DNA of 64,000 nucleotides from Companilactobacillus baiquanensis (GTDB lineage: Bacteria > Bacillota > Bacilli > Lactobacillales > Lactobacillaceae): the NCBI RefSeq assembly GCF_003946605.1, contig NZ_RHOQ01000001.1:62001-126000 (forward strand). Reading direction: 5' to 3'. Under the pieces are notes generated by a model. It saw only the letters and a program-made list of their open reading frames with translations, was not told the origin of the DNA and searched no databases. A program made the position numbers and the translations under genes. This document shows positions 44,821-53,935 of this stretch, in pieces. How positions within the stretch are numbered: position 1 is the stretch's first letter; each line of letters opens with the position of its first letter.

Positions 44821-45093
44821 ATGCTTAAAATGAATTTACAATTTTTCTCTCACCACAAGGGTGGTGGATCAACTGCTAATGGACGTGATTCAGCTGGTCG
44901 TAGACTAGGTGCAAAGCGTGCTGATGGCCAATCAATCACTGCTGGTGCAATTATTTATAGACAACGTGGAACAAAGATTCATCCAGGTGCTAATGTTGGT
45001 CGCGGTGGCGATGACACATTGTTCGCACTTACAGATGGCGTTGTTAAGTTTGAAAGACTTGGCAAAGACAAGAAAAAGGTTTCAGTTTACTAA
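44821..45093 (+). CDS. rpmA: 50S ribosomal protein L27 with Prp-cleaved extension
   Basis: 90-residue L27 with N-terminal MLKMNLQFF followed by SHHKGGGS. This is the Firmicute extension cut by Prp, probably after F9, to expose the mature N-terminus near the peptidyl transferase centre. TAGGAGG precedes the start. A hairpin TAGAGGT/ACCTCTA (45101-45117) and then a terminator follow. Confidence 0.97.
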   Translation: MLKMNLQFFSHHKGGGSTANGRDSAGRRLGAKRADGQSITAGAIIYRQRGTKIHPGANVGRGGDDTLFALTDGVVKFERLGKDKKKVSVY

Positions 45094-45135
45094 TATGAGT
45101 TAGAGGTAACACCTCTAAGCAACTCAATTTGTTGA

Positions 45136-45162
45136 AAAAGAGGACATGGTCCTCTTTTTTTT
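45136..45162 (+). terminator. Rho-independent terminator after rpmA
   Basis: AAAAGAGGAC (45136-45145) pairs with GTCCTCTTTT (45149-45158) around ATG and runs into T. Confidence 0.93.
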
Positions 45163-45259
45163 ATATAATAAGCGTGGGTTATTGCCATATTCATAGAAAT
45201 ATTGGTAAGATAATATGTAAAGTGTTTTTTAACGTTTAAAGTAATCGAGGAGATAAATT

Positions 45260-45823
45260 ATGTCAATTTCAGTAAATGAATTTAAGAATGGCTTAACAAT
45301 TGAAGTTAAAGATGGTATCTGGCGTGTTATTGAGTTTCAACATGTTAAACCAGGTAAGGGTAGTGCTTTCGTTCGTTCAAAATTAAAGAACTTGAGAACT
45401 GGCGCCGTTCAAGAAATGACTTTTAGATCAACTGCTAAAGTTGAAAAAGCTCAAATTGAAAACAAGAAGATGCAATATTTGTATGCTGACGGTACTAACC
45501 ATGTCTTTATGGATATGAATACATACGAGCAACTTTCATTGCCACAAGAACAAATTCAAGAAGAACTTAAGTATCTTAAAGAAAATATGGAAGTTAACAT
45601 CATGATGTACAATGGTGAGACATTGGGTGTTGATATTCCTAATACTGTTAACCTTGAAGTTAAAGAGACTGAAGCTTCAATTAAGGGTGACACACAATCT
45701 GGTGGTTCAAAACCAGCTACTATGGAAACAGGCCTTGTAGTACAAGTTCCATTCTTTGTTAACCAAGGTGATATGCTAACAATTAACACACAAGATGGTA
45801 CATACATTTCACGTGCTAACTAA
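45260..45823 (+). CDS. efp: Elongation factor P
   Basis: 187 residues with the three beta domains of EF-P, relieving ribosome stalling at proline stretches. The tip loop of domain I is [10 protein letters not shown] with K33 as the residue at the modification position of Bacillus EF-P. An AGGAGA ribosome binding site precedes the start. Followed by yqhY and nusB, the usual Bacillus order. Confidence 0.97.
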   Translation: MSISVNEFKNGLTIEVKDGIWRVIEFQHVKPGKGSAFVRSKLKNLRTGAVQEMTFRSTAKVEKAQIENKKMQYLYADGTNHVFMDMNTYEQLSLPQEQIQEELKYLKENMEVNIMMYNGETLGVDIPNTVNLEVKETEASIKGDTQSGGSKPATMETGLVVQVPFFVNQGDMLTINTQDGTYISRAN

Positions 45824-45846
45824 TTTTTGATTATGGAGATAAGTTT

Positions 45847-46266
45847 ATGGCTGAACAAAAATATGTTTCTCTAAAACAAGATAGTGGAAAAATAAATGGA
45901 AACGTTGAAATCTCACATCAAGTTATTGAGATTCTTTTAGGAATCGCTACTAGTCAGGTCGAGGGCGTTTATGAAATGAGAGGAAGTCTATCAAGCCGAT
46001 TAGATTCTTTATTTGGAAGAATCAATCATGGCAAAGGTGTAGACGTAGTCTTAAGCAACAATCGAGTTTCTGCTGACGTGTTTGTTTATCTAGAATACGG
46101 TGTATCAATTCCCAAGGTATCATTGGAAATTCAAAAGTCAGCCATCGAACAACTTGAATTCATGACCGATTTGACTTTAGATGAGATAAATGTGCATGTT
46201 GTAGGTTTGATCGCTAAAAAAGAAGATGGCGATATAGAACGTGTAACAACGGAAAAAAAGGAATAA
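45847..46266 (+). CDS. yqhY: Asp23/Gls24 family protein YqhY
   Basis: 139 residues of the Asp23/Gls24 (DUF322) family, with EISHQVIEILLGIATSQVEGVYEM and AIEQLEFMTDLTLDEINVHVVG-type segments (both in part). In Bacillus YqhY affects acetyl-CoA carboxylase; its function here is unknown. It lies between efp and nusB. A second family member, yloU-like, begins at the window's end. Confidence 0.92.
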   Translation: MAEQKYVSLKQDSGKINGNVEISHQVIEILLGIATSQVEGVYEMRGSLSSRLDSLFGRINHGKGVDVVLSNNRVSADVFVYLEYGVSIPKVSLEIQKSAIEQLEFMTDLTLDEINVHVVGLIAKKEDGDIERVTTEKKE

Positions 46267-46271
46267 AATCA

Positions 46272-46679
46272 GTGAGTATGAATAGACATAAAATCAGAGA
46301 ACTTGCAATTCAATCACTTTTTTCCATTGAAACGACAAAAGATGATTCACAAACAGCAATTAATTCTGTTATGAAAATATCTGATCTTGGTGAGGAAGAG
46401 GCACCTGATTATTTAGAGTTTTTAGTATCAGGAGCTTTAGAAAAACAAGATGAGCTGGATAAAGAAATTGCCGAACACTTAAAGAAGAAGTGGACAGTTC
46501 AACGTTTATCTCGAATTGATCGAGTTATTTTGCGTATGGGATTGTTTGAAATGGAAAATAGTTTAGAAGTCCCAAAGAAGGTAGCAATTGATGAAGCAAT
46601 TGAGCTAGCCAGGGAATATGGTGACAAAGATTCTAAATCATTTGTTAATGGTATATTATCTAACTTTGTTGAAGGGTAA
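46272..46679 (+). CDS. nusB: Transcription antitermination protein NusB
   Basis: 135 residues, all-helical, binding boxA RNA with S10 (NusE) for rRNA antitermination. It has RELAIQSLFS near the start, and KKWTVQRLSRIDRVILRMG and ELAREYGDKDSKSFVNGIL toward the end, in pieces. The GTG at 46272 is about 8 bases from AAAGGAA, so it is preferred to ATG 46278. The stop codon lies within the terminator that follows. Confidence 0.95.
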   Translation: MSMNRHKIRELAIQSLFSIETTKDDSQTAINSVMKISDLGEEEAPDYLEFLVSGALEKQDELDKEIAEHLKKKWTVQRLSRIDRVILRMGLFEMENSLEVPKKVAIDEAIELAREYGDKDSKSFVNGILSNFVEG

Positions 46680-46705
46680 GGCTGGTACATAGTACCAGCC
46701 TTTTT
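46678..46705 (+). terminator. Rho-independent terminator after nusB
   Basis: An 11-base perfect stem (46678-46688 with 46692-46702) around ATA, ending in T. Confidence 0.92.
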
Positions 46706-46717
46706 ATGGTGAATGAG

Positions 46718-47566
46718 ATGGAAATTTTAGATGGTAAAAAAGTAGCTAGTGCATTAGATGAAAAAATGACTCAACGTGTTGCCAATTTGAAAAAGCAAAA
46801 TATAACTCCCGGTCTTGCCGTAATTTTGGTTGGTGATAATAAAGCTAGCTCGATATACGTTAGAAATAAAAAAAGACGTGCCGAAAAATTAGGGATCAAC
46901 TTTCAGCTAATTCATTTTGATGCTTCAGTGTCAGAAGCTGAATTACTAGAAAAAATTGAGCAGTTGAACCATGATGATGCTATTGACGGCTTTATTGTCC
47001 AATTACCTTTACCAGACCATATAGATGAAGAAAAGGTTATAAAGGCAATTGATTCAAAGAAAGATGTTGATGGTTTTGCACCTGATAATGTTGGTCATCT
47101 TTGGATCGGTGAACCTCATACATTACCGGCCACAGCTTCAGGAATTTTGATGATGTTAGATTTTTATAATGTCGATTTAGATGGTAAAAATGTCGTAATT
47201 ATTGGTCGCAGTAATATTGTTGGAAAACCAGTTGCAGCCATGATGCTGGCAAGAAATGCGACTGTCACAATAACTCATTCTCATACTAAAAATTTAGCTG
47301 AAATTGCTAAGCGTGCTGATGTTTTGGTCGTAGCAATCGGGAAAGCTAAGTTTATTAATAAAGATTATGTTAAAGACGGCGCTGTCGTGATCGATGTTGG
47401 GATGGATCATGATGAAAATAATAAATTGTGCGGTGACGTTGATTTTGATGATATTAAAGACATTGCAAGTATGATCAGTCCAGTTCCCGGTGGTGTTGGA
47501 CCAATGACAATTACTGCGTTAGTTGATCAAGTGATAGAACTTGCTGAAGGTCGCGCCAATGGATAA
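46718..47566 (+). CDS. folD: Methylenetetrahydrofolate dehydrogenase/cyclohydrolase FolD
   Basis: 282 residues that interconvert methylene-, methenyl- and formyl-THF. Family hallmarks are the VGDNKASSIYVRNK segment with the catalytic Lys, IVQLPLPDHI and the NAD(P) loop IIGRSNIVGKPVA, and the PVPGGVGPMTI motif near the end. The ATG at 46718 is favoured; ATG 46706 lies in the terminator's T-run. Together with fthC and metF it forms the folate set of this window. It overlaps xseA by 8 bases. Confidence 0.95.
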   Translation: MEILDGKKVASALDEKMTQRVANLKKQNITPGLAVILVGDNKASSIYVRNKKRRAEKLGINFQLIHFDASVSEAELLEKIEQLNHDDAIDGFIVQLPLPDHIDEEKVIKAIDSKKDVDGFAPDNVGHLWIGEPHTLPATASGILMMLDFYNVDLDGKNVVIIGRSNIVGKPVAAMMLARNATVTITHSHTKNLAEIAKRADVLVVAIGKAKFINKDYVKDGAVVIDVGMDHDENNKLCGDVDFDDIKDIASMISPVPGGVGPMTITALVDQVIELAEGRANG

Positions 47567-48905
47567 TTCTCAATATTTGACAGTTACTGCCTTAACACAA
47601 TATTTAAAAAGAAAATTTGATGTTGATCCATATTTAGGTCACGTATATTTGATGGGGGAAATCTCTAATTTTCGTCTAAGGCCGACTCATCAATATTTTT
47701 CATTAAAAGATGATAAAGCAAAAATTTCAGCAGTGATGTTTAAATCTAATTTCAGTAAAGTGAAATTTAAGCCCGAAGAAGGTATGAAGGTACTTGTAAA
47801 GGGAAAAATTTCCCTGTATGAGCCTAGTGGAACATACCAGATGTATGTTGAGTCTATGGAGCCAGACGGTTTAGGTGCATTGTATTTAGCGTTAGAACAA
47901 TTGAAGAAAAAATTGTCCCAACAAGGGATCTTTGATTTGCCTAAACGTGAAATCCCACTTTTTCCAAAGCGGATCGCAGTTGTAACTAGTCAATCTGGTG
48001 CTGTTATTCATGATATTATGACAACAATAAAGCGTCGCTATCCAATCGTTCAATTGGTTCTTTTCCCAGCGCAGGTTCAAGGTGATACAGCTGCTGAGAC
48101 AATTGTTCAACAATTAAAAAGAATAAATGAATTAGGTAATTTTGATACGATTATTATTGGACGGGGTGGGGGTTCTATTGAGGACCTTTGGCCATTTAAT
48201 GAAGAAATCGTGGCACAAGCAATCGTTCAAAGCCAGATTCCAATTATTTCTTCAGTTGGACATGAAACTGATACGACAATTGCCGATATGGTGGCTGATC
48301 TTAGGGCAGCAACTCCTACTGCAGCTGCAGAGTTAGCAACACCTGTTTTAAGGGATGTTTTGTTGCATATTCAAGATTTGAAGGGTCGTCTTGCTAATGC
48401 TCAAGTTAAACTAATTCAAAATTATCGAGATCAAGTGAAAAATTACTCTCAAAATACTTTCTTACAACATCCTGAAAGAATTTATGAGGTATATTTACAG
48501 AAGGTCGATAACTTATCGTCTCGTTTAAATAAAGTTATTTCAGAAATGATATATAAAGATAAACAGACGTTATGGAATGTTCGGGGCCGATTAAATGATC
48601 AGTCACCAATGAGCCAACTACATTATTACGACACGGTAGTAACTGGGTTTCAGCAGAGAATTTTGAATTCGACTATAAGAATTATTAATAATAATCGAAA
48701 TTCATTTAGTAAAGAAGTCGCTGCACTTGATTCTTTAAGTCCGTTAAAGACATTGAGTCGAGGTTTTTCAATTGCAACGAATAAAAATGGTAAAATATTA
48801 AAACAAGTTAAGGACTATCAAGTTGATGAAACCGTTGATCTAAAGGTTACTGATGGTCATGTTAAACTGATAACTAAAGAAATAAGCGAGGAAAATAATG
48901 GCTGA
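47559..48905 (+). CDS. xseA: Exodeoxyribonuclease VII large subunit
   Basis: 448 residues: an N-terminal OB-fold nucleic-acid-binding domain (about 1-100), the catalytic domain (about 120-330) with [11 protein letters not shown] and the [14 protein letters not shown] motif, and a C-terminal coiled coil. It degrades single-stranded DNA with XseB. ATG 47559 starts inside the end of folD; an in-frame start at 47541 is not needed by the family alignment. The stop overlaps the xseB start by 8 bases. Confidence 0.96.
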   Translation: MDNSQYLTVTALTQYLKRKFDVDPYLGHVYLMGEISNFRLRPTHQYFSLKDDKAKISAVMFKSNFSKVKFKPEEGMKVLVKGKISLYEPSGTYQMYVESMEPDGLGALYLALEQLKKKLSQQGIFDLPKREIPLFPKRIAVVTSQSGAVIHDIMTTIKRRYPIVQLVLFPAQVQGDTAAETIVQQLKRINELGNFDTIIIGRGGGSIEDLWPFNEEIVAQAIVQSQIPIISSVGHETDTTIADMVADLRAATPTAAAELATPVLRDVLLHIQDLKGRLANAQVKLIQNYRDQVKNYSQNTFLQHPERIYEVYLQKVDNLSSRLNKVISEMIYKDKQTLWNVRGRLNDQSPMSQLHYYDTVVTGFQQRILNSTIRIINNNRNSFSKEVAALDSLSPLKTLSRGFSIATNKNGKILKQVKDYQVDETVDLKVTDGHVKLITKEISEENNG

Positions 48906-49137
48906 AGAAAAGAAATCATTTGAAGATAATTTAAAAGATTTAGAAGATATTGTAACTAATATTGAAAATGGAAATGTTCCTTTGGAAGAAGCCATGGAAA
49001 ATTTCAAAAAGGGTGTTTCTTTAAGTAAAAAATTGGAAAAAACTCTAAGTGATGCTGAAACGACCGTAACAAAAATTATGCAAAAAGATGGTTCTGAATC
49101 TACTTTAGAAGATAAAGACAATGAAGGTAATGAATAG
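48898..49137 (+). CDS. xseB: Exodeoxyribonuclease VII small subunit
   Basis: 79 residues, helical hairpin with [12 protein letters not shown] and [14 protein letters not shown] segments typical of XseB, binding XseA in multiple copies. AGCGAGGAA lies just upstream inside xseA. Acidic C-terminus. Followed by ispA two bases later. Confidence 0.95.
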   Translation: MAEEKKSFEDNLKDLEDIVTNIENGNVPLEEAMENFKKGVSLSKKLEKTLSDAETTVTKIMQKDGSESTLEDKDNEGNE

Positions 49138-49139
49138 TT

Positions 49140-49979
49140 ATGGATATAAAAAAATTTAGAGATTTTCATGAAAAGGTTTTACCTGAATTTGATAAATTTT
49201 TAACTGACAAGTTGACTAGAGAAATCAAACAGCCTAAATTAAGAGAAGCAATGCTATATTCTCTTAATTCTGGCGGAAAAAGAGTTCGTCCAGTTTTAAT
49301 GCTGGCGGTTATTTATTCTTGTGGAGTTAAACTTGAGGATTTAAAAGATTACTATGACATTGCTGGTGCGATCGAACTGATCCATACTTATTCGTTGATT
49401 CATGACGATCTCCCAGAAATGGATAACGATGATTATCGTCGCGGTCAATTGACTAGTCATAAAAAATTTGGAACTGGTTCAGCCGTTTTAGCTGGTGATG
49501 GTTTACTAACACAGGCATTTTATTGGATCGCAAAGTCAAGTTTGGATGCATCTAAAAGAATGGCTGCCGTTCGTATTTTAAGTCATAACGCTGGTCCTAT
49601 GGGAATGGTTGCCGGACAGATGACAGATATTAGTGGTCAAAAGTTGGACGAAGAAGAATTAACTGAACTTCATCAACATAAGACCGCCGATCTTATTGTT
49701 GCAGCCATTACTATTGGAGCATTTTGTGCTGATCATGAGTTATCAACTAATTTAGTTGAATATGCACAAAAAATTGGTTTAGCCTTTCAATTGAAAGATG
49801 ATCTGGATGATAGTGACGATGGAGAAGATGTAAATAAAAATACATTTCCTAATTTGATCGGTAAGACTGCGACAGAGAAGAAATTACGTAATTTAGTTAA
49901 AGATGCCCTGAATGCAGTATTAAAAGAAGATAAGTTTGATAAGAATTTAATGGTCAGTTTTTTAGACTATTTCAAGTAG
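49140..49979 (+). CDS. ispA: Farnesyl/geranyl diphosphate synthase
   Basis: 279-residue prenyl diphosphate synthase making the C15 precursor of undecaprenyl phosphate and quinones. The first Asp-rich motif is D89-D-L-P-E-M-D95 and the second is D220-D-L-D-D224. GKRVRPVLML and QLTSHKKFGTGSAVLAGDG motif parts are also there. Normal length. It is coupled to xseB and followed by tlyA, the order of Bacillus. Confidence 0.95.
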   Translation: MDIKKFRDFHEKVLPEFDKFLTDKLTREIKQPKLREAMLYSLNSGGKRVRPVLMLAVIYSCGVKLEDLKDYYDIAGAIELIHTYSLIHDDLPEMDNDDYRRGQLTSHKKFGTGSAVLAGDGLLTQAFYWIAKSSLDASKRMAAVRILSHNAGPMGMVAGQMTDISGQKLDEEELTELHQHKTADLIVAAITIGAFCADHELSTNLVEYAQKIGLAFQLKDDLDDSDDGEDVNKNTFPNLIGKTATEKKLRNLVKDALNAVLKEDKFDKNLMVSFLDYFK

Positions 49980-49993
49980 ACAGGTGAAAATTA

Positions 49994-50818
49994 TTGGCAA
50001 AAAAAAGAGTAGATGTTTTATTAGTCGAACAAAATTTATTTGAATCACGTGAACAAGCTAAACGATCGGTAATGGCAGGAGAAGTCTATAACCAAGACAA
50101 TCTACGCTTCGATAAACCTGGTGAAAAAGTTGATCCCGATACTGTTTTTCACGTTGTTGAAGGTGCGCATAGTAAATATGTCAGTCGTGGCGGTTATAAG
50201 TTAGAAAAAGCTGTTGAATCTTTTGGTATCGATCTAAAAGATAAAATCTGTTTAGATATAGGTTCATCGACAGGCGGCTTTACTGATGTTGCTTTGCAGA
50301 ATGGTGCTAAAATGGTCTATGCATTGGATGTTGGTTATAATCAATTAGCTTGGAAATTACGAAGTGATGAGAGAGTCGTTGTTATGGAACGTGTTAACTT
50401 CCGTTACAGTAAACCTGATGATTTTCATCAAGGTTTACCAGAATTTGCGATGACTGATGTTTCATTTATCTCTTTAGAGTTAATTTTGCCACCAATGTTC
50501 AATATCATTTTGCCAGGATCACAAGCTGTATGTTTGATCAAACCACAATTTGAAGCTGGTCCTGAAAATGTTGGTAAGCACGGAATTGTTCGTGATCATA
50601 AAGTACATCAGATGGTTTTAGAGAAGATTTTGAACTTTGCTAAAGAGACTGGATTTATCGTCAAGGGATTGGACTTTTCGCCAATTAAGGGTGGAGAAGG
50701 TAATATTGAGTTCTTGATGCAAATTCAAAAACCCAATGTAGAACAACCTGGTGAAATTTTGGATAATGTTTCTATTGAAGATACTATGAATGCAGCATAT
50801 ACAAGTCTTAATAAATAG
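49994..50818 (+). CDS. tlyA: TlyA family rRNA 2'-O-methyltransferase (hemolysin-like)
   Basis: 274 residues: an N-terminal S4 RNA-binding domain (about 1-60), then an FtsJ-like methyltransferase with LDIGSSTGGFTDV as the SAM-binding loop and KPQFEAGPENVGK near residue 190. In mycobacteria TlyA methylates 16S and 23S rRNA; in lactobacilli this is inferred. Start TTG 49994 behind AGGTGA. In many Firmicutes argR follows between tlyA and recN; here recN follows directly. Confidence 0.93.
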   Translation: MAKKRVDVLLVEQNLFESREQAKRSVMAGEVYNQDNLRFDKPGEKVDPDTVFHVVEGAHSKYVSRGGYKLEKAVESFGIDLKDKICLDIGSSTGGFTDVALQNGAKMVYALDVGYNQLAWKLRSDERVVVMERVNFRYSKPDDFHQGLPEFAMTDVSFISLELILPPMFNIILPGSQAVCLIKPQFEAGPENVGKHGIVRDHKVHQMVLEKILNFAKETGFIVKGLDFSPIKGGEGNIEFLMQIQKPNVEQPGEILDNVSIEDTMNAAYTSLNK

Positions 50819-50826
50819 GTGATTTG

Positions 50827-52524
50827 ATGTTAAAGGAATTAATAATCAATAATTTTGCAATTATTAATGAACTACGGCTTGATTTCAATAAAGGAATGAC
50901 TGCTTTGACAGGTGAAACTGGTGCCGGTAAGTCAATTATTATTGATGCTTTGGGACTTTTAGTCGGGAGCCGTTCGTCAATCGATTTTATCCGCACTGGA
51001 AAAGATAAATTAAAAGTACAAGGATTATTTGAAGTTAATTCAGATAGTCCTGTTTTTGCTATTTTGGATCATTATGGAATCGATCACACGGATAGTTCGA
51101 TCATTATAAATAGAGAAATAAATCGTAAAGGACGTAATGTCTGTCGAATTAATAATGAATTAGTTAAAACGAATACTTTAAAAGATGTTGGAAAATTTTT
51201 GGTTGAGATACATGGACAAAATCAACAACAAGAATTAATGGATGAGGATAATCATATTGATATTTTAGATAGATTTTCTGATGATGATTTCAAAAAATCA
51301 CTTCATCAATATCAAGAATTATTTCATCAATACCAAGAAAAATTAGCTAGATTACGTGCCATTCAAAAGGATTCACAAAATATTGTTCAAAGAATTGATA
51401 TGCTGAAATTTCAAATAGAAGAAATTGATAGCGCACAATTAAAAAAGGGTGAGGATGAAGAATTAGAAACTGAAAAGAATCACCTTGCAAACTTTGAAAA
51501 AATTAATAGCAGCTTACAAGAAAGCTATCGTATTTTGTCAGAAAATAATATTGGCGCCGTTGATTCACTAGGAAATGTTCGTAATAATCTCGACGATATC
51601 AAAGAGTTCGATAAAACCTACCAAGAATTGTATGACTCAATTAATGGCGCTTATTATCAAATTCAAGATGATGCAGCCACTATTTCAGATGCTTTAGAAA
51701 ATTTAGACTTTGATGAGGACCGCTTAGATGAGATCCAGAAGCGTTTGAATGTAATTGATAATCTTGAAAAAAAATATGGACCAAGCTTGGATGAAATAAT
51801 TCAGTATGGGCAAAATGCTCATGATGAACTCAACAAAATTGATATTGATGATTCAACTGAAGATAAATTGACGAAGTCTATTGAAAAAGATAAGACTGAT
51901 TTACTTGAATTAGGAAAAGCATTATCTGATGACAGACATGCAATTGCTAATGATTTAGAGAAATCGATCAATAATCAATTAAAAGAATTATTTATGAAAA
52001 ATTCAAAATTCAATGTTCAGTTTAAAACTTTAGATAGTGATTCATTAACTGAAAAGGGGATAGATCAAATTAGATTCAATTTGAAAACTAATGTTGGAGA
52101 AGATTTCAAACCTTTAGTACGAGTTGCATCTGGTGGTGAACTTTCTCGTGTTATTCTTGCTTTTGAATCTATCATTGCTGAAAAAATGAATGTTGATACG
52201 ATTATTTTTGATGAGATCGATACCGGTGTCAGTGGTCGTGTGGCACAAGCAATCGGTGATAAAATTTATCGAGTTGCTCAATCTGTTCAAGTTCTTTGTA
52301 TCACTCATTTGCCACAGGTTGCCGCAATGAGTGATCAACAATTGGAGATAAAAAAAGAGACCGTTAGAAATAAGACGCAGACAAAGGTCTTATTACTTAA
52401 CGATCAAGATCGAATTGAAGCTGTTTCATTGATGTTGGCAGGTACGAAAATAACTGATCTGACTCGAGAACATGCACAAGAATTATTGGAACTTGCACAA
52501 GGAGAACAAAAAAGACTAGATTAA
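50827..52524 (+). CDS. recN: DNA repair protein RecN
   Basis: 565-residue SMC-like ATPase for double-strand break repair. Walker A GETGAGKS spans residues 29-36, a long coiled coil fills the middle, and the C-terminal ABC signature LVRVASGGELSR and Walker B IIFDEIDTG are complete. The ATG at 50827 with AGGTGA upstream is preferred to TTG 50824. Its end overlaps the convergent SOS-box gene by 9 bases with no terminator between. Confidence 0.96.
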   Translation: MLKELIINNFAIINELRLDFNKGMTALTGETGAGKSIIIDALGLLVGSRSSIDFIRTGKDKLKVQGLFEVNSDSPVFAILDHYGIDHTDSSIIINREINRKGRNVCRINNELVKTNTLKDVGKFLVEIHGQNQQQELMDEDNHIDILDRFSDDDFKKSLHQYQELFHQYQEKLARLRAIQKDSQNIVQRIDMLKFQIEEIDSAQLKKGEDEELETEKNHLANFEKINSSLQESYRILSENNIGAVDSLGNVRNNLDDIKEFDKTYQELYDSINGAYYQIQDDAATISDALENLDFDEDRLDEIQKRLNVIDNLEKKYGPSLDEIIQYGQNAHDELNKIDIDDSTEDKLTKSIEKDKTDLLELGKALSDDRHAIANDLEKSINNQLKELFMKNSKFNVQFKTLDSDSLTEKGIDQIRFNLKTNVGEDFKPLVRVASGGELSRVILAFESIIAEKMNVDTIIFDEIDTGVSGRVAQAIGDKIYRVAQSVQVLCITHLPQVAAMSDQQLEIKKETVRNKTQTKVLLLNDQDRIEAVSLMLAGTKITDLTREHAQELLELAQGEQKRLD

Positions 52525-52842
52525 ATTTATTGATTTGAGATTCTTTAGATCAATTATTTGAAACAGGTTTTTATTTACTTCTAAAATGTATTTATTTGCA
52601 TTAATTCTTTTAATCAACTTGCCTTGCATAGATTCTTCGTTTACCATAGTTACATTAATATAATATTGTTTTTGAAAACTTTGTTTAGCAAAGATAAACA
52701 GTTGTTTAATAGGCATTTGCTTGATTTGGGAAACACTTTTACTATCCATATTAAAATCGAAGTTCCTATCGATAAATTTAGCAGTATTGTTAATGATATT
52801 TTTGGTAAAGGTATTTGATAGATGTTGTTGTCTTAATTGCAT
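52516..52842 (-). CDS. Small protein with SOS-box promoter, possibly YolD-like
   Basis: 108-residue basic protein. The C-terminal half (INVTMVNEESMQGKLIKRIN onward) has the beta-strand rhythm of YolD-like proteins, a family with an Sm-like fold often encoded beside Y-family DNA polymerases. No polymerase gene is adjacent here. GGGGGA lies 8 bases before the ATG. The promoter has a LexA box between -35 and -10, so damage induction is very likely. The gene ends 9 bases inside recN on the opposite strand. The family call is tentative; the regulation call is strong. Confidence 0.72.
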   Translation of the reverse strand: MQLRQQHLSNTFTKNIINNTAKFIDRNFDFNMDSKSVSQIKQMPIKQLFIFAKQSFQKQYYINVTMVNEESMQGKLIKRINANKYILEVNKNLFQIIDLKNLKSINLI

Positions 52843-52855
52843 GGTTTAATTCCCC

Positions 52856-52905
52856 CGAACGCTTGTTTGTGTCTTTATTATACGAACCTTTGTTCGTATA
52901 AGCAA
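52856..52905 (-). promoter_or_regulatory. SOS promoter with two LexA boxes
   Basis: On the reverse strand TTGCTT (52905-52900) and TATAAT (52882-52877) are 17 bases apart, and the spacer contains an exact CGAAC-N4-GTTCG LexA (DinR) box at 52883-52896. A second box at 52856-52869, CGAAC-N4-GTTTG, has one mismatch and lies just after the expected start site. Confidence 0.9.
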
Positions 52906-52988
52906 CTTTATTTTAGTATTTCTTAATATTTATTTGTATGCAACGAGTTTTTAATTATAAGAAAATAAGATAAGTAGGGATAAGTGAT

Positions 52989-53600
52989 ATGTCAACAAGG
53001 GGAATGTTAATCGTTCTATCAGGTCCGTCCGGTGTGGGTAAAGGTACTGTTAGAAAAGCAATGGTAAAGAAGTCTTCGATCAGATTTGATTATTCTGTTT
53101 CAATGACAACTAGGAATATGAGACCTGGAGAAGAAGATGGTGTCGATTATTATTTCCGAACCAATGAAGAGTTCGAAGAAGAAATTAAAAATGACGGAAT
53201 GCTGGAATATGCTAAATATGTTGACCATTATTATGGAACACCGTTAAAATATGTTAATCAAAAGTTAGATGCTGGTATCGATGTTTTATTGGAAATTGAA
53301 GTAAATGGTGCTATGCAAGTGCGTGACAAGATGCCAGATGGAGTGTTTATTTTCCTAACGCCTCCAGATTTGCCAAGTCTTCGCCGTCGAATTACTCATC
53401 GAGGAACTGATGATACTAAGACGATCGATAAACGTATGGAACAAGCCAAAAAAGAAATTGAAATGATGTCAAACTATGACTATGCCGTAGTTAATGATAA
53501 AATACCTAATGCAGTCAAAAAAATTGAAGGTATAATTAGAAGTGAACACCTAAGAGTGCCACGTGTAATTGACAAATATAAAAAAATAATAGGAGAATGA
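52989..53600 (+). CDS. gmk: Guanylate kinase
   Basis: 203 residues that phosphorylate GMP to GDP. P-loop GPSGVGKGT at 12-20, followed by the GMP-binding [20 protein letters not shown] segment in parts and the ITHRGTDD lid. AGGGATAA upstream. Followed by rpoZ 4 bases later, the Bacillus order. Confidence 0.96.
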   Translation: MSTRGMLIVLSGPSGVGKGTVRKAMVKKSSIRFDYSVSMTTRNMRPGEEDGVDYYFRTNEEFEEEIKNDGMLEYAKYVDHYYGTPLKYVNQKLDAGIDVLLEIEVNGAMQVRDKMPDGVFIFLTPPDLPSLRRRITHRGTDDTKTIDKRMEQAKKEIEMMSNYDYAVVNDKIPNAVKKIEGIIRSEHLRVPRVIDKYKKIIGE

Positions 53601-53604
53601 TAAT

Positions 53605-53859
53605 ATGATTATTTATCCATCAATTGACAAACTATTAGATCAAGTTGATTCAAGATATTCTTTAGCTGTTTTAGCAGCAAAGCGTGCTCATCAACTTGAA
53701 GATGGTGATGTAGAATTACTTAATAAGTACGAATCACCAAGAACCATCGGAAAAGCATTTGAAGAAATTGCTGACGATAAAATTGAAATCGATCCTAATT
53801 CAATTCTTCTTGAAAAAGAAGCTGAACGAGTTGAGGAAGAGAAAAAAGAAGAAAAATAG
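53605..53859 (+). CDS. rpoZ: RNA polymerase omega subunit
   Basis: 84 residues, with [23 protein letters not shown] in the first third, the part of omega that contacts beta-prime, and an acidic tail. It follows gmk by 4 bases. The tail of Glu and Lys is longer than the conserved core. A T-rich segment follows but no clear stem is visible. Confidence 0.94.
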   Translation: MIIYPSIDKLLDQVDSRYSLAVLAAKRAHQLEDGDVELLNKYESPRTIGKAFEEIADDKIEIDPNSILLEKEAERVEEEKKEEK

Positions 53860-53935
53860 TTTTAAAATTCCTTCACTGATTGTCTGAATGATAATTGTGG
53901 GGGTTTTTTATTTATTGTGTAGGTGATTTTTTAAT

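Noticed and set aside
46706..46717. Earlier ATG for folD
   Set aside because: Directly abuts the T-run of the nusB terminator and has no ribosome binding site.
48840..49169. 109-residue reverse-strand open frame across xseB
   Set aside because: Opposite to xseB with all family features intact on the plus strand; no start signal.
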